From NCBI RefSeq assembly GCF_022842375.1, contig NZ_JALHPR010000027.1, forward strand, positions 1 through 64,000: a DNA stretch of 64,000 bases, given 5' to 3'. This stretch comes from Elioraea sp. Lineage in GTDB: Bacteria; Pseudomonadota; Alphaproteobacteria; Acetobacterales; Acetobacteraceae. The stretch's first letter is position 1, and each line of letters starts with the position of its first letter. Under the pieces are notes generated by a model. It ran no database searches. It was not told the origin of the DNA and saw nothing but the letters and a program-made list of their open reading frames with translations. Below, piece by piece: positions 16,230-24,255 of the stretch. The translations under genes were made by a program, and so were the position numbers.

Positions 16230-18218
16230 CTACTCGGCCGCTGCCGGCACGGCAGCCTCGCGGCGCCGCCGCGCCGGCGCGCCGACGCGCAGGCGGCGAT
16301 CGGTGAGCGAGACGAGGCCGCCCACCGCCATCAGCACGGTGCCGACCCAGATCCACGGCGCGAGCGGGTTCCAGTGCAGCCGCACCACCGTCGCGCCCTC
16401 GGCCGAGGTTTCGCCGATCACCGCGTAGAGATCGGCGATGCCGGAGGTGCGGATGGCGGCCTCGGTCGTCGCCATGCGCTGCACGGGGTAGAAGCGGCGC
16501 TGCGGCTCGAGGATGGCGACGGGCTCGCCATCGCGCAGCAGGGTGAGCACGCCCGCGGTGCCGCGCCAGTTCGGGCCGATGATGTCGCGCTGTCCATCGA
16601 AGCGCAGCGTGTGCGGCCCGACCGTTGTGATCTCGCCCGGGCGCATCAGCGTGATGCGCTCGGGTGCGATGCCCTTGCCAGCGATGCCGGCGAGGCAGAT
16701 GCCGATGGCCGCGTGCGCGATGATGCCGCCGACGGCGCCGCGCGGCAGGCCACGGGCCCGCGCGAGGCTCTCGCGCAATGGGATGCGGCCGAGGCGGATC
16801 CGCTCGGCCAGGTCCGTTCCCGCCGCGAGCACGACCCACAGCGCCAGTGCGAAGCCGAGGGCCGGCAGAAGCCTGCGATCGACCATGGCGATATAGAGGA
16901 CGGCGAAGGCGAGGACGATGGCCGCGGCAAGCCGAAGCCGCGCCAGTGCCGCCCAGAGATCGGCTCGCTTCCAGGGCAGCAGCGGCCCCACCGCCATCGC
17001 CACCAGCAGCGGCACGAACACCGGAAACACGGTCGCGTTGTAGAAGGGCGGCCCGACGGTGATCTTGGCGTCGAACATCAGGTCGGCGAAGAGCGGATAG
17101 AGCGTGCCGACGAACACCACCGCGCAGGCGGTGGCGAACAGAAGGTTGTTCAGCACGAGCGAACCCTCGCGCGAGATCGGCGAGAAGATGCCCTTCGGTT
17201 CGAGCGAGGGCGCGCGCCAGGCGAACAGCAACAGAGATCCGCCCACGGTGATCGCGAGCAGGATCAGGATGAACACGCCGCGCTCCGGGTCGTTGGCGAA
17301 GGCGTGCACCGAGTTCAGCACGCCGCTGCGCACCAGGAACGTGCCGAGCAGCGACAGCGAGAAGGTGAGCAGGGCGAGCAGGATCGTCCACACCTTCAGC
17401 GCCTCGCGCTTCTCCACCACGATGGCGCTGTGCAGCAGCGCGGTGGCAAGCAGCCAGGGCATGAGGGAGGCGTTCTCGACCGGGTCCCAGAACCAGAATC
17501 CGCCCCAGCCAAGCTCGTAATAGGCCCACCACGAGCCGAGCCCGATGCCGAGGGTGAGCGAGCACCAGGCAGCCAGCGTCCATGGCCGCACCCAGCGGCC
17601 CCAGGCGGCATCGACACGCCCCTCGATCAGGGCAGCGCAGGCAAACGCGAACGCGACCGCGGTGCCGACATAGCCGAGGTAGAGGAAGGGCGGATGGAAG
17701 GCGAGGCCCGGGTCCTGCAGCAGCGGGTTCAGGTCCTGCCCGTTCTCCGGCAGCGGCCAGACGCGGTTGAAGGGGTTCGACGTCAGGATCGTGAAGAGGA
17801 GGAACCCGGTCGCGACCATGCCGAGCACGGCGAGGACGCGCGCCTTCAGCGTTGCCGGCAGGTTCTGCCCGAAGGCTGCCACCGCCGCCGAGCAGAGGGC
17901 GAGGATGAGCAGCCACAGCACCATCGACCCCTCGTGGTTCCCCCACGTGCCGGTGATCTTGTAGAGCATGGGCTTCAGCGAGTGGCTGTTCTGGTAGACG
18001 TTCTCAACCGAGAAATCCGACACGGCGAACGACCACATCAGGCACCCGAAGGCGGTGGCGACGAACACCGCATGGCCGATCGCGGTGGTGGGGCCCGTCG
18101 CCATCAGCAGCGCGCCGCGGACCTCGCCGCGCGCGGCCCCGACGAGTGGCAGGATCGACTGTGCGGCCGCGAGCAGCAGCGCGAGGACGAGCGCGAAATG
18201 GCCCAGTTCTGGAATCAT
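16230..18218 (-). CDS. ccmF: Haem lyase subunit CcmF
   Basis: Large polytopic membrane protein of 662 residues, the core of the cytochrome c haem lyase. The tryptophan-rich WWD-type motif WGGFWFWDPVENASLMPWL is clear, as is the NHEGSMVLW segment near the N-terminal third, with the haem-coordinating histidines conserved around them. It ends with a large periplasmic domain and a final helix before a basic tail. It works with CcmH and CcmI and accepts haem from holo-CcmE. It starts one base before the ccmE stop. Confidence 0.96.
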   Translation of the reverse strand: MIPELGHFALVLALLLAAAQSILPLVGAARGEVRGALLMATGPTTAIGHAVFVATAFGCLMWSFAVSDFSVENVYQNSHSLKPMLYKITGTWGNHEGSMVLWLLILALCSAAVAAFGQNLPATLKARVLAVLGMVATGFLLFTILTSNPFNRVWPLPENGQDLNPLLQDPGLAFHPPFLYLGYVGTAVAFAFACAALIEGRVDAAWGRWVRPWTLAAWCSLTLGIGLGSWWAYYELGWGGFWFWDPVENASLMPWLLATALLHSAIVVEKREALKVWTILLALLTFSLSLLGTFLVRSGVLNSVHAFANDPERGVFILILLAITVGGSLLLFAWRAPSLEPKGIFSPISREGSLVLNNLLFATACAVVFVGTLYPLFADLMFDAKITVGPPFYNATVFPVFVPLLVAMAVGPLLPWKRADLWAALARLRLAAAIVLAFAVLYIAMVDRRLLPALGFALALWVVLAAGTDLAERIRLGRIPLRESLARARGLPRGAVGGIIAHAAIGICLAGIAGKGIAPERITLMRPGEITTVGPHTLRFDGQRDIIGPNWRGTAGVLTLLRDGEPVAILEPQRRFYPVQRMATTEAAIRTSGIADLYAVIGETSAEGATVVRLHWNPLAPWIWVGTVLMAVGGLVSLTDRRLRVGAPARRRREAAVPAAAE

Positions 18219-18219
18219 G

Positions 18220-18753
18220 TCAGTTCGTCATCCGTGCTGTGCCGGCGCCGGCCGGGGTGGCTGCGTTCGGGCGCAGGGTGTTCCAGTCGCGCGCCGGCGG
18301 CGGCGGTTCTCCGGGCTGCCAGTGCCCGCTGCGCTTCAGCGCATCGGCCACCTCCGGCGGCATGTAGGTCTCGTCATGGCGGGCCAGGACCTGGCGCGCG
18401 CGGAACGTTCCTTCGGGCGTCAGCGCGCCCTCGGCCACAACGCCCTGCCCCTCCCGGAACAGGTCGGGCAGGATGCCCGTATAGGTGACGCGGAGCGAGG
18501 CCGCGCCATCGCTCACCCGGAACCCGATCTGCAGTTGACCGTCGCCGGTCGTCGCACGGTCGACCGAGCCTGTCTCGACCAGCCCGCCGATGCGGATGTT
18601 GCGGCCGGGCGGGATCTGTTTCGCTGCCAGATCGGATGGCGAGTGGAAGAAGACAAGGTTGTCCTCGAACGCCGTCAGCGTCAGCGCCGTCGCCGTGCCG
18701 AGGCCCAGCGCGCAGAGCATCACGATCCACAGCCGCCGTCGCTTGCGCGTCAT
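18220..18753 (-). CDS. ccmE: Periplasmic haem chaperone CcmE
   Basis: Membrane-anchored haem chaperone, 177 residues. One N-terminal helix (about 8-28) is followed by an OB-fold with IPPGRNIRIGGLVETGSV. The covalent haem-binding site is H126 in LARHDETYMPPE, the HxxxY arrangement with Y130. The C-terminal tail is flexible and Pro-rich. The ATG at 18753 is chosen because it begins the basic MTRKRRRLW leader and overlaps the ccmD stop. Confidence 0.95.
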   Translation of the reverse strand: MTRKRRRLWIVMLCALGLGTATALTLTAFEDNLVFFHSPSDLAAKQIPPGRNIRIGGLVETGSVDRATTGDGQLQIGFRVSDGAASLRVTYTGILPDLFREGQGVVAEGALTPEGTFRARQVLARHDETYMPPEVADALKRSGHWQPGEPPPPARDWNTLRPNAATPAGAGTARMTN

Positions 18754-18938
18754 GACCCCTGTTGTCCCCTGCGGCGACGCGGGCTCTCCGCCTCCAGCCT
18801 GGCGACGTCGTCGCGCGCCGCGATGTAGCCGCGCCATGAGGCGACGGCGAGGGCGACGATGAGCCCGACGCCGATGGCATAGGAGGGCCAGACATAGGCG
18901 GCATGCCCGCCCATGGCCCAGAATCCGCTGTCGATCAT
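18750..18938 (-). CDS. ccmD: Haem exporter protein CcmD
   Basis: Small single-span protein of 62 residues that releases holo-CcmE from the CcmABC complex. The N-terminal part MGGHAAYVWPSYAIG and the following helix are the standard CcmD pattern, with a charged cytoplasmic tail. Both ends overlap neighbouring genes (ATGA with ccmC, and the ccmE start), so it depends on translational coupling. It is too small for a confident call by length alone; its place in the cluster is decisive. Confidence 0.92.
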   Translation of the reverse strand: MIDSGFWAMGGHAAYVWPSYAIGVGLIVALAVASWRGYIAARDDVARLEAESPRRRRGQQGS

Positions 18939-19726
18939 GCCGTCACCGTCGCCGCGGCTGCGGCGGGCTCGGCCGCCCGGGCGGCCATCAGCGCGCGTGC
19001 GCGCCGCTCGAGGATGCCGGCGCGCGTTCGCAGCAACGCCAGCGCGGCAAACACGAACAGGAAGCCCATTGCGGTGACGAGCAGCGGCTGGAGGATGTCG
19101 ACATGAATGCCCGGCGCGCCGATGCGCGTGACGGAGGCTGGCTGGTGCAGTGTGTTCCACCAGTCGACGCTGAACTTGATGATCGGCACGTTCACCGCCC
19201 CGATCAGCGCGAGGATCGCGGCCGGCCTGGCCGCACGCTCGATGTCGTCGAAGGCATTGGAAAGCGCGATGTGCCCGAGATAGAGGAAGAACAGCACGAG
19301 CACCGAGGTGAGGCGCGCATCCCACACCCACCAGGTACCCCACATCGGCTTGCCCCAGAGGCTGCCGGTGATCAGGCAGATGGCGGTGAACACAGCGCCG
19401 ATCGGCGCGATGCCGCGGGCGGAAATGTCGGCCAGCGGGTGTCGCCAGACGAGGCCCACGAATGAGGCGATGGCAAGCCCGACATAGCCGCCCATCGCCA
19501 TCCAGGCCGCCGGCACGTGGATGAACATGATGCGCACCGTGTCGCCCTGCTGCCAGTCGCGCGGCGCGAGGACGAGGCCCCAGCCGAGCCCGATGACGGA
19601 GAGCGAGAGGCCGGCAAGCGCCAGCCACGGCAGCACCGCGCCCGAGAACCGCATGAAGCGGCCAGGATTGGCGAAGCGGTGCAGGGCATTCCCCCGACCG
19701 GGTATGGGTGCTGGCGTCCCGTCCAT
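18935..19726 (-). CDS. ccmC: Haem exporter membrane protein CcmC
   Basis: Six-helix membrane protein of about 263 residues that loads haem onto CcmE. The WWD motif is WGTWWVWDARLTS, and external haem-ligand histidines appear in MFIHVPAAW and WWNTLHQPAS. The ATG at 19726 places the conserved LHRFANPGRFMRF a few residues in; a longer frame to 19810 would run through the promoter region. It is the first gene of the cluster here; no ccmA or ccmB is adjacent, so the ATPase and its membrane partner must be elsewhere. Confidence 0.93.
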   Translation of the reverse strand: MDGTPAPIPGRGNALHRFANPGRFMRFSGAVLPWLALAGLSLSVIGLGWGLVLAPRDWQQGDTVRIMFIHVPAAWMAMGGYVGLAIASFVGLVWRHPLADISARGIAPIGAVFTAICLITGSLWGKPMWGTWWVWDARLTSVLVLFFLYLGHIALSNAFDDIERAARPAAILALIGAVNVPIIKFSVDWWNTLHQPASVTRIGAPGIHVDILQPLLVTAMGFLFVFAALALLRTRAGILERRARALMAARAAEPAAAAATVTA

Positions 19727-19836
19727 CTGTCGTGACACAGCATATGGGCACTTCCCTGGGGTTTGAAGGGAAACCGGACGCGTGGCACAAGCGACCCACA
19801 CAGACGTCAACCCTGCCCCCCCGAAGGAGAGATGGA

Positions 19837-20133
19837 ATGCACTTCACCATCCAATGCGTGGACAAGCCCGACAGCATCGACCTGCGCATGGCCACGCGGC
19901 CGACGCATCTCGAGTATCTCAAGGCGAACCAGGAGAAGTTCATCGTCGTCGGCCCGGTGCTCGACGGCGAGGGCAAGCCGCGCGGCAGCCTCTACGTCAT
20001 CGACATGCCCGACCGGGCCACGGCGGAGGCCTTCATCATGGCCGACCCCTATGCGAAGGCCGGGCTGTTCGAGAGCGTGGTGGTCCGCCCGATGCGGATC
20101 GTGTTCAAGGACGGGCAGCAGATCGCCGGCTGA
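19837..20133 (+). CDS. YciI family protein
   Basis: Small alpha/beta ferredoxin-like-fold protein of 98 residues. The pattern HLEYLKANQEKFIVVGPVLD, GSLYVIDMPDRATAEAFIMADPYAKAGLF and VVRPMRIVF is typical of YciI proteins, which carry a His/Asp active-site pair; the biochemical role is unclear. The ATG at 19837 has an AAGGAGAG ribosome site. It is transcribed divergently from ccmC and followed by the EVE-domain gene. Confidence 0.9.
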   Translation: MHFTIQCVDKPDSIDLRMATRPTHLEYLKANQEKFIVVGPVLDGEGKPRGSLYVIDMPDRATAEAFIMADPYAKAGLFESVVVRPMRIVFKDGQQIAG

Positions 20134-20199
20134 GCCCATCCGATAATTCTACTGCCGCAGAACGAATCTTGGGGCCGTCTGGCTTTGCTTCCTGCGCTT

Positions 20200-20239
20200 C
20201 CGGTTCTCACGGCCTCAAGGCCGCTGCGCGCCGGTTCTC
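20200..20239. repeat. Short direct repeat with GC hairpin in the YciI-EVE spacer
   Basis: Two copies of CCGGTTCTC (20200-20208 and 20231-20239) flank a hairpin, CGGCC-TCAA-GGCCG (20210-20223). The 176-base spacer 20134-20309 holds no gene. The arrangement resembles a dispersed REP-like intergenic element; other copies would be needed to confirm this. Confidence 0.4.
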
Positions 20240-20309
20240 GGGAGCATCGCCATCCGACTCACGGCAGCGAATTCTCGAACGGGCTCAGAGGGATGGGGGA
20301 GCGTCGCGG

Positions 20310-20729
20310 ATGGCCTACTGGCTCGTGAAATCCGAACCCGATGCCTATTCCTGGGACCAGCAGCTCGCCGATGGCGTGACGCCATGGACGGGCGTCAGGA
20401 ACCACAGCGCAAAGTTGAACCTCCTGGCCATGAAGCGCGGCGACAGGGCGTTCTTCTATCACTCCAACATCGGCAAGGAGGTGGTGGGCGTCGTCGAGGT
20501 GGTGCGCGAGGCCTTCCCAGACCCGACGGCCGAGGAAGGCTCGCCCTGGGTGTCGGTCGACATGAAGGCCGTCGCCCCGATGCCCAAGCCCGTGACGCTG
20601 GCGGCCATCAAGGCGGAAGCCTCGCTCGCCGAGATCGCGCTCGTGCGGCTGAGCCGGCTGTCCGTCCAGCCGGTCTCGGCGGCTGAGTGGAAGGCGATCT
20701 GCCGCATGGGAGGGCTGAAGGCGGCGTGA
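20310..20729 (+). CDS. EVE domain-containing protein
   Basis: Protein of 139 residues made of a single EVE (PUA-like) domain. The opening YWLVKSEPDAYSWDQ and the segment WTGVRNHSAKLNLLAMKRGDRAFFYHS are diagnostic. EVE domains bind modified bases in DNA or RNA and occur near RNA-modification or restriction genes, though no such gene is beside this one. The ATG has a GGGGGAG ribosome site. Its stop overlaps the GTG start of the Rieske gene. Confidence 0.93.
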   Translation: MAYWLVKSEPDAYSWDQQLADGVTPWTGVRNHSAKLNLLAMKRGDRAFFYHSNIGKEVVGVVEVVREAFPDPTAEEGSPWVSVDMKAVAPMPKPVTLAAIKAEASLAEIALVRLSRLSVQPVSAAEWKAICRMGGLKAA

Positions 20730-21082
20730 GCGGCGAGCCACCTGCCTGGCGCCCCCTCTGCCGGCTCGATGACATCCCCGATGGCGGTGCGCGGGAATTC
20801 CCGCCCTCGCCGGGCTCCTACTCAGGACTGTTCGCGATCCGCCGCGGCGAGGCTGTGGTGGTCTATGAGAATGCCTGCCCGCATATCGGCGTGCCGCTGA
20901 ACTGGGCGCCCGACAGGTTCCTCGACGCGAGGGGGGAGCACATCCTCTGCGGCACCCATGGCGCGGTGTTCCGCATCGAGGACGGGATGTGCATCAAGGG
21001 TCCCTGCATCGGCGAGGCGATCGCGCCGATCCCGTTCCGCATCGAGGATGGGGTGGTGCTGGTCGACCCCGACGCACCATGA
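20726..21082 (+). CDS. Rieske [2Fe-2S] ferredoxin-like protein
   Basis: Soluble Rieske protein of 118 residues. The cluster ligands are in CPHIGVPLNW and, 18 residues later, ILCGTHGAVF: a C-x-H plus C-x-x-H pair. No membrane helix is present, so it is a soluble electron carrier or oxygenase-type ferredoxin. The GTG at 20726 overlaps the EVE stop (GTGA), indicating coupled translation. No oxygenase partner gene lies next to it. Confidence 0.9.
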   Translation: MSGEPPAWRPLCRLDDIPDGGAREFPPSPGSYSGLFAIRRGEAVVVYENACPHIGVPLNWAPDRFLDARGEHILCGTHGAVFRIEDGMCIKGPCIGEAIAPIPFRIEDGVVLVDPDAP

Positions 21083-21095
21083 CAGGGACGAGGAC

Positions 21096-21386
21096 ATGAG
21101 CAGCGTCAACGGTCTTCCGACAGGCTTCATGGCGCTGATGCTGATGGCCGGGATCGCGCTCGCGCTCGGCATCACGGTTCTCGTGCAGCGCGCGCGGGGC
21201 CGGCCGATGCGCGGGCCCGCCGCAGCGCTGGCGGCCACGGCGCTCGCCTATCTCGTGCTCGTGGTCGCCGACCAGTTCCGCGCCCAGGCAGAGGCGGCGA
21301 TGGCGCTCCTGCGCTTCGCCGATGCCTGGGTGCTGGGCTGGGTGCCGGTAGCACTCGCGGTGTGGTGGTTCGCCGCGCGGCACTGA
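21096..21386 (+). CDS. Small membrane protein, function unknown
   Basis: Protein of 96 residues with three hydrophobic segments (about 10-30, 42-60 and 70-92) and a short basic loop RARGRPMRG. It starts 13 bases after the Rieske gene with a GGGACGAGG ribosome site, so it belongs to the same operon. I do not recognise a family. It could anchor the Rieske ferredoxin or be an unrelated membrane protein. Confidence 0.7.
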   Translation: MSSVNGLPTGFMALMLMAGIALALGITVLVQRARGRPMRGPAAALAATALAYLVLVVADQFRAQAEAAMALLRFADAWVLGWVPVALAVWWFAARH

Positions 21387-21400
21387 TCACGTGGGGCTGA

Positions 21401-23965
21401 TCAGGTTTGGCGGCGGCGCATCACCAGCGTCAGCCCCGCCAGCCCGGCGAGCAGCAGGACGATCGCACCGGGCTCCGGCACCGCCGTCGCCTGCGTCAGC
21501 GTCACCCGCCAGATGTCGCCGTCGCCGGTGATGCCAAAGCTCGCGAGATAGCCGGTGGGCAGGTTGAGCAGGGTGACGGCGTCAAAGTCACTGGTGATCC
21601 CCTCCTCCGTCACGATCAGGTCGAACATGAAGCTCGCGAGGTCGAAATCAGCGAGCCCGGCGAAATCGACGGTGATCAGCCCATCGAGCACGGCCGAGAG
21701 CGCATCGATCGCGCCATAGCCGCCGAGGCCCCGCGTCGTGCCGCCGATGCCGAACCAGGTCTCGGCGCCGATATCCATCGTGAGGTTGCCGGCGATGTCC
21801 AGCAGGCTCTGGTCGAGCGAGAGCAGCGCCTCGCCGAACAGCTGGCCGCCATTGGCGCTCAACCCGACGCGCATGTTGCCCCCGACCGTGGCCGTGCTGT
21901 CGGCAAGCGCGAGTTCGGCGCGGCTGCCGGGCTGGAAGGAGCCGATGCCGAGGCCGCCGCCGACCGTGAGCGTGCTGGCCTCGAGCGCCATCCGCGCCCG
22001 GGACGTCGCGTCGAACGACGACGTTCCGATCGACAGCGCCCCCGCGACGCCGATGCTGCTCGCCGTCGCCAGCACCGTGCCGTCGCCGCCATTGAGGCCG
22101 ACGGCCATCGAGCCGGCGAACCCCGGTGCGGCACTGACCGTGAGGGCGGCGTTCTGCAGTGTCAGCACGCCGCTGCCGTTGCCCGACAGCCCATCCGACC
22201 CGACGAGGACGCTGTTGGCAGTGATGCCGTTGACGGGCTGGCCATTGGGGGGAACGGGGGCCCCGCTCACCAGCAGGCTGCCCTGGCCGCCGAGCACGCC
22301 GATCTCGAGAAACGACGTCGTCAGGCTCGACCCGCTCAGCGTCGCGGTGCCGACGGCCTGGTCGGTTGCGACCAGAGGGCCGGAGAATGAGCCAATTCCG
22401 ATGCGCACGATCTCCGCCGAGATCGCACCGTTGGTGACGGTGAGGCTGCCCTCTGCATCCACCGCGCCGTTGGGGATGACCACGTTCGACCGCAGCACCG
22501 TGCCGACGGTCAGCAGGCCAGTGTCGATGGTCCCACCCGTCACCGCGAGGTTGCCGCGCGCACTGCCTGTCAGTTCGGCGGTGCCGATCTCGACGACATT
22601 GTAGCCCCGCACGTTGCCGGCCACCGTGGCCGTGCCCGTGACGACAGGGCCGGGGGCGACCGCACCGCCATTGTTCAGCAGGCCCTCCGCGGTGCCGATG
22701 CGCAGGACGCCGCCGGGATCACCGGCGTTCACGATGCCGCCGGCCCCGATCGTCGCCGTGCCGGAGGCGATGACATCCTGGCCCTGGTTGGCGGCCCCGC
22801 GGCCGATATCGATGATGCGGAAGCCGGACACGCCCGCGGCCGTGAGCGCGCCGGTGGCTGACCCCGTGCCCGGCGCGAACAGGCTGCTGCTTGCCGCCTC
22901 ACCCACACGCAGCACCCGGTTCGAGCCGGTAGCAGCGAGGCTACCGCCGAGCGTGACGGTGCCATTCGCCGTCCCGCCCAGGTCGATCTGCGCCGTGCCG
23001 ATGCTGGCGTTCCCGGCAACCGTGAGCGTGCCGGTGCCGAGGGTGAGCACCCCCGTGCCAGTGCCGCCGTTGGCCGCAGTGCCGACGAAAAGCGCGCTGA
23101 GGGCCTGTGCGGTCGTGTCCACCGCCCCTGCCGAGACGCTTCCAGTGCCGGTTGCGGCAGCTCCGTTGCCAATCGCCCACGAACCACTGCTGGTCGTGGC
23201 CAGGGTGCCGCCGATGCTGACGGTTCCGGTGGCCGCCGATGCCGCTTGAAGACCCTGGCCGACGACCAGGAAGCCGCTTTGCCCAACTGTTGCATTGCCG
23301 CCAATGGTGACGCTGCCGGCCGCCGTCGAGGCGGCGTCGCCAGGCTGTCCGAAGACCGTGCCGACATTGGCAAGCCCGGTCACGTTGCCGCCGACCGTGA
23401 GCGTGCCGGAGGCGCTGCTGCCGCCCGCGGCAGCCGTGGACGCGATGCCGACAGCGCCGTTCGCGGCGATGACATCGCCGCTGACGGCCATGGTACCGGT
23501 CCCAACAGCGCCAGCACCGGCCGCGGAGCCGACGACGAAGGCACTGAACGCCGACCCCGCCGACAAGCCGAGCACGGAGCCGCTGACGTTGAGCGTGCCT
23601 GTGGCGGTGGCCCCTGAACCCGCCGCGCCGACGCGCAGTGCGTTGAAAACATTGCCGATCTGGAGATCGAGCCCGGTCACGGTCACGGCGCCGGTTTGCA
23701 CCGCCGCGTTCCCCGAACCGATGAACAGCGACCGTGCCGAGGGCGTGACCAGGCCGCTCGCCGCCGCCGTGCCGCCGTTGTTGACGGTGGCGTCATCGGC
23801 TGTCGTCGGCACGCCGCCGAGCCAGTTCGCGGGGTTAAACCAGTCGCCGAGGGCCGTGTTGTTCCAGGTGACGGCGGCGGCCAGCGCCGGAACCGGCAGC
23901 AATGCCGTACTGGCAACCAGCACAACACGGAATGCCGCGCGCGCCACAACATTCGTCTCGATCAT
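21401..23965 (-). CDS. PEP-CTERM sorted beta-repeat surface protein
   Basis: Secreted repetitive protein of 854 residues. A signal peptide (ending near PVPALAAA) precedes a TWNNTALGDWFNPANWLGGVP motif common at the start of autotransporter-like passengers. It is followed by about 650 residues of Gly/Ala/Thr-rich imperfect repeats such as GTLTVGGNV and GTVSIGGTL, expected to form a beta-helix. The end AVPEPGAIVLLLAGLAGLTLVMRRRQT is a PEP-CTERM exosortase tag: VPEP, helix, Arg cluster. The ATG at 23965 has a GGGGGA ribosome site. There is no autotransporter barrel. No exosortase gene is nearby. Confidence 0.85.
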   Translation of the reverse strand: MIETNVVARAAFRVVLVASTALLPVPALAAAVTWNNTALGDWFNPANWLGGVPTTADDATVNNGGTAAASGLVTPSARSLFIGSGNAAVQTGAVTVTGLDLQIGNVFNALRVGAAGSGATATGTLNVSGSVLGLSAGSAFSAFVVGSAAGAGAVGTGTMAVSGDVIAANGAVGIASTAAAGGSSASGTLTVGGNVTGLANVGTVFGQPGDAASTAAGSVTIGGNATVGQSGFLVVGQGLQAASAATGTVSIGGTLATTSSGSWAIGNGAAATGTGSVSAGAVDTTAQALSALFVGTAANGGTGTGVLTLGTGTLTVAGNASIGTAQIDLGGTANGTVTLGGSLAATGSNRVLRVGEAASSSLFAPGTGSATGALTAAGVSGFRIIDIGRGAANQGQDVIASGTATIGAGGIVNAGDPGGVLRIGTAEGLLNNGGAVAPGPVVTGTATVAGNVRGYNVVEIGTAELTGSARGNLAVTGGTIDTGLLTVGTVLRSNVVIPNGAVDAEGSLTVTNGAISAEIVRIGIGSFSGPLVATDQAVGTATLSGSSLTTSFLEIGVLGGQGSLLVSGAPVPPNGQPVNGITANSVLVGSDGLSGNGSGVLTLQNAALTVSAAPGFAGSMAVGLNGGDGTVLATASSIGVAGALSIGTSSFDATSRARMALEASTLTVGGGLGIGSFQPGSRAELALADSTATVGGNMRVGLSANGGQLFGEALLSLDQSLLDIAGNLTMDIGAETWFGIGGTTRGLGGYGAIDALSAVLDGLITVDFAGLADFDLASFMFDLIVTEEGITSDFDAVTLLNLPTGYLASFGITGDGDIWRVTLTQATAVPEPGAIVLLLAGLAGLTLVMRRRQT

Positions 23966-24255
23966 CGATCGTCCCCCGACGGATGGAACCGGTCCACGCC
24001 GGCTCTGTCCGAGCCTTGTCATTATGGTGAACACGGTCAAGAAATTTGTCCCGCCTTCGGAACATTTCAACCTTTGCGTGTGAGCCGGTATCGCGGTTGT
24101 GGATGGCGGGCATCATGCGCCGTGCACGCACCCCTTGCTCTTTGAAGGGACGCGGGGCCATCGTTCCGCAGAATCGCGGGACGGCGCCGAGTGCGGCGGA
24201 AAGCCTGCGGCTGATCGATGCCGCGCCGCAAAGGGCCAGGAGGGAAGGGACGACC

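Noticed and set aside
15630-18488. Very long plus-strand open frame antisense to ccmF-ccmH
   Set aside because: It mirrors the coding frame of conserved ccm genes; long antisense frames are expected at about 70 % GC, and its protein is a low-complexity Arg/Ala/Asp-rich string with no family motif.
21401-23965. Reading the PEP-CTERM repeat gene as an autotransporter
   Set aside because: The N-terminal motif fits autotransporter passengers, but the C-terminus is a VPEP exosortase tag and no beta-barrel translocator domain is present.
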